Assembly: GCA_951640165.1 (NCBI GenBank) | Contig: OX621252.1 | Span: forward strand, 14,653,934 to 14,717,933 | DNA from: Pseudoips prasinana | Taxonomy: Eukaryota; Arthropoda; Insecta; Lepidoptera; Nolidae | Direction: 5' to 3' | Length of the DNA stretch: 64,000 bases | Shown: in pieces, positions 54,201 to 64,000 of the stretch | Layout: each line of letters opens with the position of its first letter | How positions within the stretch are numbered: position 1 is the first letter of the stretch | Notes under the pieces: generated by a model | Databases searched by the model: none | What the model was told of the DNA's origin: nothing | Seen by the model: the letters and a program-made list of their open reading frames with translations, nothing else | Program-made: the position numbers and the translations under genes

Positions 54201-57200
54201 ACTAAATAATATATATAAATAAATAAGAAATATAATGAAAAATCTCAAGAAATATGTCATATCCTGCGAGTCGGATGTTACGTAGCTTCCCTTTAATTAG
54301 GGGCCGGATATCGTCTAACAGGCTCTAATGAGACACGCTCCGCTAAACCAGATAATTTCTATCTTTTATTGTAATAAATGTCAACGGATTTCCAATAAAT
54401 CAGAAGAAAATAAGTCATTTCTGTATTTTCCTAATAGAATATACTCGTATCTATGTGAATAAAAAAAAGGGAGACTGGGGAGATTACCGACAGGGAATAT
54501 TCTGTACACAAAAGAGAACAGTTAGGGGCGTTTTTCCATCTTCAAATAAACCATATCTGGAAAAAGAAAATAAATTTGTCAATGGAGGATCTGTCAAAAC
54601 TTAAAATTAATTTTGTTGACACCTGTGGAATTTGAATTCAACCCTGTGGAATAAATTAGCAATATGTATCACAATGCGTTGATGATTTCTCAAATTAAGT
54701 AACATTAACAAACTTAGATAAGTTTTTATTCTTTTATCGACATCAAAGAAGACGGAGAAGATCTATTAAAAACCTCAAAAATTGTCTTATTCGGCTGTAG
54801 GTACGTTTTTTTGTATATATTTTAGACAATTTCCATATCGTTCTGGATGGATTTTGATATTTTATGTTTGAATGTAATTACTGTAATTAGAGATGACCCG
54901 ATATAAATACTGTTCAAATCTGATGAGAAACTGAATTATTTACAACTTAATATTAATGAAAACAGAATTTGCTATTTTTCTAACTAAGAGTAAAATGCAC
55001 TTTTGAATTACAGAGTTATTTAAGACCTGGGTGTCGACAACTGTTGACGTAAATCACGTCAGCGGTTATTGTTTATGGTCGCTCCGAATGAAGGTGTTAA
55101 CGTCATAAACTTATAATACTCGACAGCCCCTTTATCTTACTTCTCTGAGTTATTAACAGACTTGCTTTATGAATGATCGGTTCACTTTAAAATTGATAAA
55201 AGGAAGAAAGAAAACTAAAACTTTATCTACTAACTGAACTAATCAGTAAAATATTGGATTGCACGTATGGCCCAGTGATTTAAGGTTGTTGCCACGCTTG
55301 TAGGTAGGTACATCAGCGTTCTCGTATTTTTGGGTACATTCCCGTACAAGACAATAAAATTATTTGTATGACGAATACATAGTTGCTTCGAGTATGAGGT
55401 GTGCTTTAGGACGCCGTGAATTTCATATTCGGCGATGAAGGGGGGCTTTATATTAGTAAAATATGTAAGTATATTTAAACGTAATAATGTTTTAGTATAT
55501 TTCTGTGGAGGTTCAGAACCTCTAAAGATATTTACCGACATAATAAAATATGGAACGAATTATCTGGATGCCTTTCAATCACCTTCGATAAATGAAACTT
55601 TGCGACATTATACATGGTCTTGCGCATAGAAAGTTAATCGTTTCGGTAGTTTCGGTATCGGTAAGATTATTACTAACGTAACTTATTATTATCCCTACCG
55701 ATTCGTCACCCAAACCCTCGCCTGTTCATTAAAAATAATACAAATGTCTGTAACCCATTCGTAAAAAGTTCGAACAGTTTTTCGTAGTAGTCAGCTAATG
55801 TCGAAACTCATTAGTGGAGCTTAACGTCAGTGTCACGGACAAGTTTAAAAATAAAAATAAAACTAAAAAAGAGCGGGATCTTTTGAAATAAGAACTGGAG
55901 TTTGTTTTCGATACTCCTTTATGTTAGTTGTTGATTGATTTTTACCTCGCGTTTAAACTTCAATGTGAGAAAAACATCTTTATTGTTATTTTTGTATGTG
56001 TTTCTAACATATAAAAATATAGTCTATCTTTTCTGTCATATAATAATCAAAGTTATCTTTTCTTTTGAACACTAAAGATTAGAATGATCCAATTGTAATA
56101 TTTGTATTAAGATCCATATAAAATTATAATGTAATAAACAATTCTCATAATATTAGTGCAGCTAGAAGTACAATAGAGTGAAAAAGTTGATCATGTGGTT
56201 TATGGTCGAGTGATTGCAACTGGCACATCCGGGGAGGATGTCAAGAACACGACACCGAACAATCTGTGGCCGAAGCAACCAGTTGTAAACTATAAGTAAA
56301 TTACGAAATCCTTCTGAGTTACGTTTTACTACGTACTCAAAACGAAGTGTATTTACCTATCACTAATAAATCATGTCATTCTTAGCTAGCAAAACTGATC
56401 CTATTCAAACCCTCTACACAAACATAAATTATATTCCTTTAGTAATAAGCATTCCACACGGCTGCAAGGCCTAGCACACCAGTTCTCCCGCCCATCTAAT
56501 TACAAAAACGCTACTGTTTTCATTGAAACAGAACTTGTCAAGCTGCTTTGGCTCACATCCACTGAGGTAGTGATTATAGTATTGCGTTGGAAATGTATGT
56601 GAAAACAGGCCGTTTCTAGGCAGAGACAAGTTATTTAAAATAAGAAAGCTAAATTACTGGTCTATGACTTTGTAAGTCCTTGGATTAAAAAGCAAAGTGA
56701 AATAAATTGTAACTTGTAGGACTTCCTTCGAATTCTGTATGCGTAGTTCGCATTTATATAGTAATTGGTTCTAATGGCCAGTTAAATAATCTCAGAATGT
56801 CAATGACCCGTTATGGAATTTATAATTAAATTTTAATAGTTCTACGGAACTTTTACCTGTTCTTTAGTTCTATCCTTCATCAATCAATTTATGAAAATAC
56901 TGATTTTATCAGTGTAATATTGTAAATATTGAAAATAACGGAAAGTCCACGAATATTTCCGAAGTTCGCAGATACTTAATTATTAATTATTACGACAGAA
57001 TATAAAAATGTATTCACTAAAAAGGGAAGAAATAATAGGACTGTTGTTTACTATCATGTGCCTAAAATGACACTTTCTTAACAAAAATTAGAACGTTCAT
57101 AACTGAAATGCCCTTCTCATCCCAAGCTTCCCCTAAATATCGCTGTATAAAGTGGGTAAGTTCAGAGACCGTCGTAATATTTCTAGGATTGGCCTATTCT

Positions 57201-57414
57201 GGGGATTGGCTTGTACCCGTAGTAGTTCTAAAAATGGCTTGTAACTTGTTTCTATCGATGAACTTGTTCTAACTAGATTTCTAGAGAAAATCTATAATTT
57301 AACATACATTAAAAGGAGTAGCTTTTCCAGTTCCCCATTCATTCATGTTACCTTCGGAGAAAATAAATATCACAGAGATGAGCCCGAGCTAAACCGATTT
57401 CTCACGCCTTTTTT
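54201..57414. other. AT-rich intronic sequence
   Basis: Over 3 kb in which I see no named repeat or gene. A 100-codon minus frame at 55239-55541 has no recognisable content and overlaps a plus frame. Confidence 0.4.
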
Positions 57415-57560
57415 CTTTCTATATCGCATGGGTAGTAGTTACCGTCGTGTCAGAGTTGTTCAAGCCGCTCAGTAGGCTTCAGACATTGCTTATCGACTCT
57501 TGTCTAATGATAACAACCGGGACCGACAGGTTAAAGTGCCCTCTGAAGAACGGAGATCCT
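57415..57560 (+). repeat. Repeat family R copy
   Basis: CAGAGTTGTTCAAGCCGCTC, AGTAGGCTTCAGACATTGCT and AACCGGGACCGACAGGTTAA. Confidence 0.68.
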
Positions 57561-57794
57561 TAGAGGGTGGACCTGTGACTAGACTAACTTAAGAGTAGTC
57601 TGTGAATTTTAAACCGTTTACAAGAAACAATTTAAAACACATGTTTTACTTATCAGTACGACAACATATGTGGAACTTATTTTAAGACGTTAAATTAAAA
57701 TTACTGTACTTATATTTTTATCAAAATAAATTAATTTAAATAGAATACATAAATTGGATATTGACCCATTATCACAAAAGTAACTCTAATTTTT

Positions 57795-58066
57795 GAAGTT
57801 ATACTTCGTTTGGCGCGATGGAGAAAAATGATGAGAGTGAATTTTTACGATGCGCGCGCATACCGACACCAAAAAATTTAACAGCATGAAGTTAGTTTTA
57901 GGTGGTAGGACAGTGAATTTTTACGATGCGTCTGCGCGCGCATCGTAAAAATAACAGCATGAAGTTAGTTCTAGGTGGTATGAAAATTGATAACTATGTT
58001 CAAGTTGTATATTAAGAAGTATAACTTCTAACGCGTGTACATAAGTACACACAAGTTTTTTTTTTT
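57795..58066 (+). mobile_element. Palindrome-rich MITE, copy 1
   Basis: Bounded by GAAGTTATACTTC (57795-57807) and GAAGTATAACTTC (58016-58028). The shared sequence with copy 2 at 63516 extends through GCGTGTACATAAGTACA to a T run. Inside, a repeated block (GTGAATTTTTACGATGCG ... AACAGCATGAAGTTAGTT) and a hairpin TTTTTACGATGCG/CGCGCGCATCGTAAAAA. Non-coding. Confidence 0.85.
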
Positions 58067-58084
58067 ATAAACTAATTTCGAAAC

Positions 58085-58170
58085 TACTGCATGCGAATAG
58101 CGCAAGGCCGGCAATTGTGGAGATCTTTGGGGAGGCCTTTCTTTCGGCTGATATGATGATGACGATGATG
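58085..58170 (+). pseudogene. RTE-type LINE 3' tail
   Basis: GCATGCGAATAGCGCAAGGC, AATTGTGGAGATCTTTGGGG and GATATGATGATGACGATGATG. Confidence 0.75.
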
Positions 58171-59775
58171 AAATTAATTTGAATTGAATAATGACCCATT
58201 ATCACACAAGTAACTATAAATAAAATTAGTAACCGAAACATCTCAGGAATGCTTAGTAAATTACCTATAAATACTATGTATTTATATTCTCATATATAGG
58301 TAACCATCAAAGTTTAATTCTATTGATCCATTTGTGGTTTGATCGTGTCCATGCTTCAGAGGGCACATTAATATGTCAGACTATTTACATTAACTTGTAA
58401 GACTATTTACTGAGCGGTTAGGTTACTTCTACATAAAGTAAACATGGTAGCGATATATTAAATCAATTCAACTTTGCATGTTATTAAACAGGACGATACT
58501 ATGCATTAAAAAAATTCTTTAAAATACACTAAGATATTGTACAAAACGATTCCTGCCACGGTTTTCCAAGAGTCTACAGAATGAGGCTCTCCAAAAAAAG
58601 GAGTCATAAGGTTTCTAAACAGGTAGGCAACATGCAAGTTATCCGTCAGGTGTTGCAAGCGTCCAATGGCTACGGTGACTGCTTTCCACATAGGCCGTAA
58701 CCTTATTGCTGGTTTATTTATACATTGTGGCATATCTTGGGTCAGTTATACGAAAAGATCCCACAAAACTATGACTGTCCAATTCGATGTTATAAGGGCT
58801 GCCCCGTTTTTGTACTGAATCTGGCATATTTGCGGAGATGAAAGTGGATGTCCGTAAACAAGCTCGTTATTTAATTAAAACAGTCCGAGGCAGCATTTAG
58901 CATCGCAAATTATGAGGAAGCTTTCCAATCCAAATAGAAAAATAAAAAAAATAGTTTCGGTATTTTTAATTCCAGTTGTTAAGTTTGTGGGTTTATTCAA
59001 TTTTAAGCTGTTCAACAGTGGCTTAATACAATGTTTATTCCATTGAAGAAAGTACTTATGTCTTATGAATATTTAAGAAGTTTGTACTTTATTTTACCCA
59101 TTGCATTACTCAATTACCCAAACAGAAGTTGTATTCCAGAATGAATCCATTCATAGTTGACATTGACGGTCTCTGAACTTTTGCCTTTCGACACGAGGTC
59201 AATACATAAACTAATTCGAAACACGTGTTATGAATGGTACATATCAAATAAATTTAATAGCCGTAACGATCTTTGATGAGACGAGCCAACTGAAATTCTG
59301 AGAAGCTAGGTTAATTTAACTTAATGCGATGTTAATGATATTAATTCTCATCGTAAAATGAGAAATAAAACATAGAAACTACTTAAGGCTAAGGCTCTCT
59401 CTAAAATATTGAAAAACAAGTAAAGTACCTAAGCTAACGATTCGTTGAAACTTATAACAACTTTATACAGTGTGGTGCGGAAATGGATTCATATTTGGTA
59501 TCCCTTTGAAGTTGTAAGAATGCCCTTACTTTTTTTATTTTTTTTATTACTTAATTCAACTCATAGCCATGGACGTATGTAAAAGGGGCTACGGGCTCAT
59601 AATAACGCAGCAAACTTACAACAAGCAAAGCAGTATTTAGTTAAGACCTTTAGCGCTTTAATGGCGTGAAGTTACAGGCGAAAAACTAGTCAAGTTTCTG
59701 TTCTATTTCTATTTCTTATGATTAAGAATATGCTAATACGTAGGTACCTATTTGTTTTTAACAATGTGTACCTAC
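58171..59775. other. Intronic sequence
   Basis: A 75-codon minus frame at 58506-58733 (IGRLQHLTDNLHVAYLFRNL) is unrecognised, probably a decayed mobile-element end. Nothing else is supported. Confidence 0.35.
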
Positions 59776-59988
59776 CTCGTAATATTGGCCAAAGACGCGG
59801 AAAGCAACCAATTTAACTGATGATAGAGCATCAACAAAGTGTAAGCAGGTTGTTTGTTCTAACTGAAAATTAACCATAAACGATAAGCCCTCGAAGACTG
59901 ATGTAAAGCTTGTTTTATACTTCGTCGTAATATTCTTTGGCCCCATCAAAGACAGCATAAAGTCACGTAGGCGGTCGATCTGTTCCAC
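59776..59988 (-). other. Candidate cassette exon or chance open frame
   Basis: 213 bp (71 codons, phase 0 at both borders) reading VEQIDRLRDFMLSLMGPKN to FRVFGQYYE. It has a good donor GAG|GTAGGTAC, but its acceptor ACGATAG lacks a pyrimidine tract. It lies 105 bp downstream of the host exon at 60094 and would keep the frame. I do not recognise the protein; a mobile-element remnant is equally possible. Confidence 0.2.
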
Positions 59989-60093
59989 CTATCGTTCTGG
60001 ATCACTTATAACGGGTTTTAAGTCCGCGTATAAGCTACTGACAGTCTAGATCATTAAATCGGAATAAGTAAAAAAGTGGTAGTAGTTACTGAC

Positions 60094-60229
60094 CAGGTCC
60101 AGTCGCAAGCTGAATGAGACGTGTTTCGTAGGAGGGGGGGCCGCGGCGGGGGGCCCCTCGTAGAACGCGGCCTCCTCGAGCCCATAATCGCCCTCGCTCT
60201 CGGCCCACTCCAGCTTCATACTGCTGGGA
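60094..60229 (-). CDS. pnt: Internal coding exon of a minus-strand gene, probably ETS/Pointed-like (upstream exon)
   Basis: This 136 bp exon has a pyrimidine-rich acceptor (TTTTGTTCACAG) and a donor GTCAGTAAC. After one base completing a split codon it encodes 45 residues beginning PSSMKLEWAESEGDYGLEE, with a proline/alanine run (PPAAAPPP) and ending KHVSFSLRLDL. It ends in phase 0, which matches the phase 0 start of the exon at 44659-44779 across a 15,314 bp intron. Codons are GC-rich against AT-rich flanks, as expected for a real lepidopteran exon. The ATG at 60217-60219 has A at -3 and could start a shorter isoform, but the good acceptor before it suggests an internal exon. No domain is recognisable here alone. 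The link to Pointed comes only from its partner exon, so the symbol is tentative. Confidence 0.6.
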
Positions 60230-61309
60230 CTGTGAACAAAAGTTAAATTTCAACATTCAATACTTAAGACACAGAAGATTGAAAAGTTAGGAGTAAGCGA
60301 TACGGACGATATTATTATAGGCGACGACGCCACGTTTTTGGTGGATACACTTCGAGCTTGACAGTTTGTATAGGCAGTAAGGGTTGGCAGTGGTTACATT
60401 CGTAGAAGAAATGTAACCACTGACCATAAACATGTCTACGGTTATACAATATAAGTTATGCCAAATCAACGGTATCTATCGATAAAAGATTACCTTAATT
60501 AAGCAAAAAATATACCATATCATAAAAAATGCTTGAATTAATGTTAATAAAATAGTATTTCTCATTACGGACAACTAATAATGAGTGCCGACCAATCAAA
60601 CTAGCCTAGTATGACGACGAAGACTCATCTCTTCTCTGCAACGTTCGACCAGTCCCGATGCTTGCAGTCATAGACTACGTAACTCTACGTACTCTGTCTA
60701 CTGCGCAGACTGTTAACCATAGATATTCCTGCCAAGTAGGTACCCTATGTAGGAAGAATTTATTCCAGGTATTAGTTAATATAACGACTCAAGGATCGTA
60801 GCAAGTTGAAAAACGTTGCCCTCCCGAAAACAGGAATGTCTATTTCATTAGATATTATTAACAGACTTCAAAAATGAGGACGGATCGTAATTTAATGCGT
60901 AGGTATTCTACGGCGTTTATGAACCGATTTTTACTATTATTTTATTTATTAATAGATAAAGCAAGGAAATTTATATGGTGGTCCCATATGAATTTTGTTG
61001 AGATCTGATAATAATTTAAGGATTATTAAAGAAATTAATAGTTGTAAAATGTAGGGCGCCATTGAAATATTAGTCTTTTTGTATTAAAACATTTCTATCA
61101 ATACCGAATACTTAGTCGAATAGGTCATTAAACATAGTAGATATATAAAGTTGTTTAAAAAACATAATATCAATTTCAAAACTAACTGAAAAGTTTAAAA
61201 TAATTACAACTATAAACTAAATAATAACATTTGAAGTTGTCGGTATACCTCCAAATTTTAGGGCCTTAGTTTGATTTGAAATTATTTTATACATTTTATT
61301 TGGGCATTT
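60230..61309. other. Intronic sequence upstream of the 60 kb exon
   Basis: Pyrimidine-rich acceptor at 60230-60245. Hairpin at 60388-60422. A GACTTCAAAAATGAGGACGG repeat phrase at about 60869. No further exon recognised. Confidence 0.4.
60388..60422. repeat. Perfect 13 bp inverted repeat, 9-base loop
   Basis: CAGTGGTTACATT, CGTAGAAGA, AATGTAACCACTG, 160 bp upstream of the coding exon. Confidence 0.9.
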
Positions 61310-61465
61310 ACCAAAGAGCGGGCAGCAGCGTCTCTCTGAGTACTATGACCATCCTACTGCGATGTCCAACCCGTCTACTAAGCGTTATGAGTTATGACAT
61401 AGCCCCCCTTCTTGAGGGGGCCCTTGTCCAGTAGTGGACGTCATTCCGCTGACATGATGATGATG
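61310..61465 (+). repeat. RTE-linked dispersed repeat
   Basis: GAGTACTATGACCATCCTAC, CCAACCCGTCTACTAAGCGT and GGGCCCTTGTCCAGTAGTGG then ATGATGATGATG. Confidence 0.7.
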
Positions 61466-62160
61466 AATTGGTTTTGAGGACGGTGATTTATTTTTAAAAA
61501 GCTTTTTATGAATAAAAGATCTTTTTTTTTTAATATACACCCACCAATTTCAACTCGTATTTGTGATTCCTTTTTTCATTGAAATTGGATTGTACTAAAG
61601 TCTGTTCGGTAATTTCGTTTCAGGAACGGTTTGTGCGGCAATTAAATATATTTAACACCTGTCTTCGTTAATATGCAGCTGTGTATATCGGCATAATGTT
61701 ATATCTTATGGTCTTTGTTGTAATGGCCGCATAAAATAAAGTTTCATAGAGTCGTGAAAGTTTACTGTTAGTCATGGTATGGAAGAATAACTATATGACC
61801 GTTAACTGCTGCATTTAAGGTGACATATTTATGTTTCATAACTTAACCATTAATGCCAGCGTTTGCCCTTAAACCATCTATTTAGTTTGTCAACATTTCA
61901 ACAAAAGCTATAACAATTATTATGAACACAGATCTATAAATTCAATAATTTTGCTTGCCTTCTTCGTGTTTCCATGGAGGTTTTACTTTTAGTCTAACCT
62001 TTTTTTGTATCTGGTAAACTACTAAATGAGTTACTAGCAGTTTAGTTTTACACAGGATAGAGGTTGACAGTGATAGTCTCCTGCTTTTGCAACTAGCTTT
62101 TGTTTCTAAGGTGACGCCCACACCTGGGAAATAATTCCCTGTATCGTGGATATTTAACTT
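61466..62160. other. AT-rich intronic sequence
   Basis: 62110-62160 (CCCACACCTGGGAAATAATT) resembles the reverse of a SINE-D 3' end. Otherwise nothing. Confidence 0.35.
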
Positions 62161-62335
62161 TTATCATCATCATAATTATTTCAGCCGATAGAAGCCCACG
62201 GCTTGACAAAGGCCTCCCCCAAAGATCTCCACAATTGCCTATCTATCTATCGCTATCCAGCGACTCTCACAAGATCATCGATCTTGTAGAAGGCCTGCCC
62301 ACACTGCGTCTTCTGTTTCGTGGCCACCACTCGAA
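62161..62335 (-). pseudogene. RTE-type LINE 3' fragment, minus strand
   Basis: CATCATCATAATTATTTCAG, GACAAAGGCCTCCCCCAAAG, CACAAGATCATCGATCTTGT and TCTGTTTCGTGGCCACCACT. The minus strand encodes DLVRVAG, as at 25600. Confidence 0.8.
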
Positions 62336-62379
62336 AACCGTTTTTTAACTTTATAATAATGCCATTTACATAGTCCCAG

Positions 62380-62490
62380 AACAATAATTTATGGCTTACA
62401 CAAATAGTTGTGCTGTGTGGGACTCGAACCCAAAACACGAGGCCATGGACCACATTAACCACTGCGCCACAAGCGCAGTAACCTGAACTA
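62380..62490 (-). mobile_element. SINE-D head, minus strand
   Basis: The minus strand reads CTGCGCTTGTGGCGCAGTGG, TTAATGTGGTCCATGGCC and B box GGGTTCGAGTCCC. Confidence 0.75.
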
Positions 62491-62574
62491 CACGAGCTAT
62501 CTCAAAACCTTAACTAGTAACCAGGATTGATAGACAAGGGATCGGATTCTCAAATCAATTCAATTAAAATTCTT

Positions 62575-62720
62575 TTATTTTCACTACACAAAGAATTCTA
62601 CTTGGCTTCTACTACTTCTCTAACCCTAGTCATAGTGAATCCCATGAGAGCCGTGAGCAACGGCTTAATCTGCTCTCTGGGTTTAGTTCCTCTACCAACC
62701 AGACCTTAAATATCTTTGTA
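62575..62720 (-). pseudogene. Coding-like 3' end, probably of a mobile element
   Basis: The minus frame reads GLVGRGTKPREQIKPLLTAL then MGFTMTRVREVVEAK and a stop, followed by GAAAATAAAAG and a TTGAATTGA tail. It looks like the end of a retroposed gene or LINE; I do not recognise the family. Confidence 0.35.
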
Positions 62721-63515
62721 TTTTTACAAATACGTAACTTACGCCGCGCCGCTCGGACAAAGGTCATATCCATAAATTGTTTACTACCATAACAGATTCA
62801 AAATAAATATCGATGATCCCATAACAAAATACAATGCTATAATATTCAGCTACCGTTTTCAACATTCATTTTTATGGCTCGTTGTTGCAACACGGCACTC
62901 AATCAACTCTATAGTATGGCTTCGGTAACCGCAAGCAAGGTTCTACGATCGCCAATATTACACGATTATAATATATTACCTCTCACTCTAACTAAATAAA
63001 AATGAAAGAGACATCAAGCCCGTCAATTTAGATCTCGGAACCTGAATAAGGGTTGAAACCTGTTCCTCATTTGTGAGACACCTACTCGTTCTGGCTTTTG
63101 TTTTTTGTGTAAACCCTGCGTAGGAATTATAATGGTTATTTTGTTTTGTTAAGCTGCTATTGACGTGTTTTGTGTTGCAACAGGTTGTTGTATTGCTTTA
63201 ATTGAAACAATCAGTCTTTTTGGAACTTGTTTCGAAAGCGATAAGGACCTACCTAATTCTTTGTAAATGTGTACCTGGATGTTTATGCTTACTTTTAACT
63301 CTATATGCTATGCTAAATTGTAATTTCTTTCATATATACAAGTAAAATTTTAGTATATAAAGTTATATCGATCACAGGTTGCAATTTTTAATATAATTTA
63401 ATTATTGTAACAACCCTAACTAAAAGAAAATACTAGACAAAAAAGAACATCTATTTAGACGTAGATATGTAGGGCTGTAACTAAAAAGAAAGAACTAAAA
63501 CGAGTATATATTTTT
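62721..63515. other. AT-rich intronic sequence, nothing recognised
   Basis: No supportable feature. Confidence 0.4.
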
Positions 63516-63790
63516 GAAGTTATACTTTTTTTGGCGCGATGGAGAAAAATGATGAGAGTGAATTTTTACGATGCGCGCGCTCACCGACACCAAAAAATTT
63601 AACAGCATGAAGTTAGTTCTAGGTGGTATTAAAATGTATGAGAGTGAATTTAAACGATGCGCGCGCATCGTAAGAATAACAGCATGACGTTAGTTCTAGG
63701 TGGTATGAAAATTGATAACTATGTTCAAGTTGTATATTAAGAAGTATAACTTCTAACGCGTGTACATAAGTACATACAATTTTTTTTTTT
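63516..63790 (+). mobile_element. Palindrome-rich MITE, copy 2
   Basis: Same ends as 57795 (GAAGTTATACTT at 63516; GAAGTATAACTTC at 63741-63753), the same orientation and the same T-run flank. The internal repeated block is present twice, with the hairpin reduced to AACGATGCGCGCGCATCGTA. Confidence 0.85.
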
Positions 63791-64000
63791 TAGATTGTGA
63801 TCTTCGACTCCAAATATGTTTTGACTGAGTGGGACCTGAACTTGTTTTTAGCCAAATATTTTAGTAACTAATTTAAAGCCATTTAAGTAATCGTATTTGT
63901 ATCTTTCTTATAAACTTAACTTTTGTAAACATTATTTAACCTTTACAACAACGTATCAGATCAAATTCTTTAAAAAATATACACGTTTATATGATCGTAA
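63791..64000. other. AT-rich sequence at the window edge
   Basis: No supportable feature. Confidence 0.4.

Larger units (their letters stand above)
44780..60093 (-). other. Intron of the ETS/Pointed-like gene
   Basis: The intron runs between phase 0 exon borders, from donor GTCAGT at the 60 kb side to acceptor TTGTTGCAG at the 44.8 kb side. It is 15,314 bp and contains SINEs, Helitrons, LINE remnants and one TA-flanked MITE. A single intron is inferred; unrecognised small exons, such as the candidate at 59776-59988, could lie within it. Confidence 0.5.

Noticed and set aside
55239..55541. A 100-codon minus-strand frame.
   Set aside because: AT-rich codons, overlapping plus-strand frame and no recognisable domain; its length is compatible with chance in 64 kb.

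Overview
The window looks like intronic DNA from a moth or butterfly. It is AT-rich, has no compact gene organisation, and is filled with repeats of lepidopteran character: several tRNA-derived SINE families, degraded 3' ends of non-LTR retrotransposons (RTE type with (GAT)n tails, jockey/CR1 type), small Helitrons that start TC and end CTAGT next to a CCGCGG hairpin, and many small inverted-repeat elements. I cannot name the species. There are no prokaryotic features and no CRISPR array.

Host gene. Only two stretches look like real host exons, both on the minus strand: 60094-60229 and 44659-44779. Each has a good acceptor and donor, GC-rich codons, and matching phase across a 15.3 kb intron. 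Together they encode 85 residues, including a SUMO-type IKTE site and the string KVPSLSDLSDPEASL. I read this as the segment just before the PNT domain of an ETS1/Pointed-type transcription factor. That is recognition from memory and not a database match. No PNT or ETS-domain exon was found in 1-44658, so that stretch would be one long intron, with the rest of the gene beyond position 1. Exons 5' of 60229 were not identified.

Mobile DNA. The best preserved element is a 1,596 bp Tc1-like transposon at 36026-37621. It has an intact DD34E transposase on the minus strand, terminal repeats of about 27 bp and a TA target duplication, and it sits inside an older RTE-type repeat. Other layers are: nine copies or fragments of a near-palindromic 135 bp TA-flanked MITE (two in 4.2-5.5 kb, then near 10.7, 16.8, 23.4, 33.8, 34.8, 42.2 and 51.1 kb); a 172 bp TAA-flanked MITE at 4374-4545 whose empty site survives in a neighbouring duplicate; a 220 bp MITE at 23996-24215; a pair of long palindromic elements at 57.8 and 63.5 kb; a fold-back unit at 25751-25985; and Helitrons nested inside SINEs near 28.4, 28.6 and 47.3 kb.

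Possible regulatory DNA. CpG-rich islands stand out from the AT-rich background at about 2.5, 9.2-9.36, 20.46-20.55, 35.5 and 41.9 kb. The 9.3 kb island carries E2F- and ETS-like sites, and the 20.5 kb island carries a perfect CRE. CTCF-like motifs cluster near 21.3 kb. A perfect 35 bp inverted repeat lies at 1523-1623. Most other open reading frames are chance or repeat-derived.
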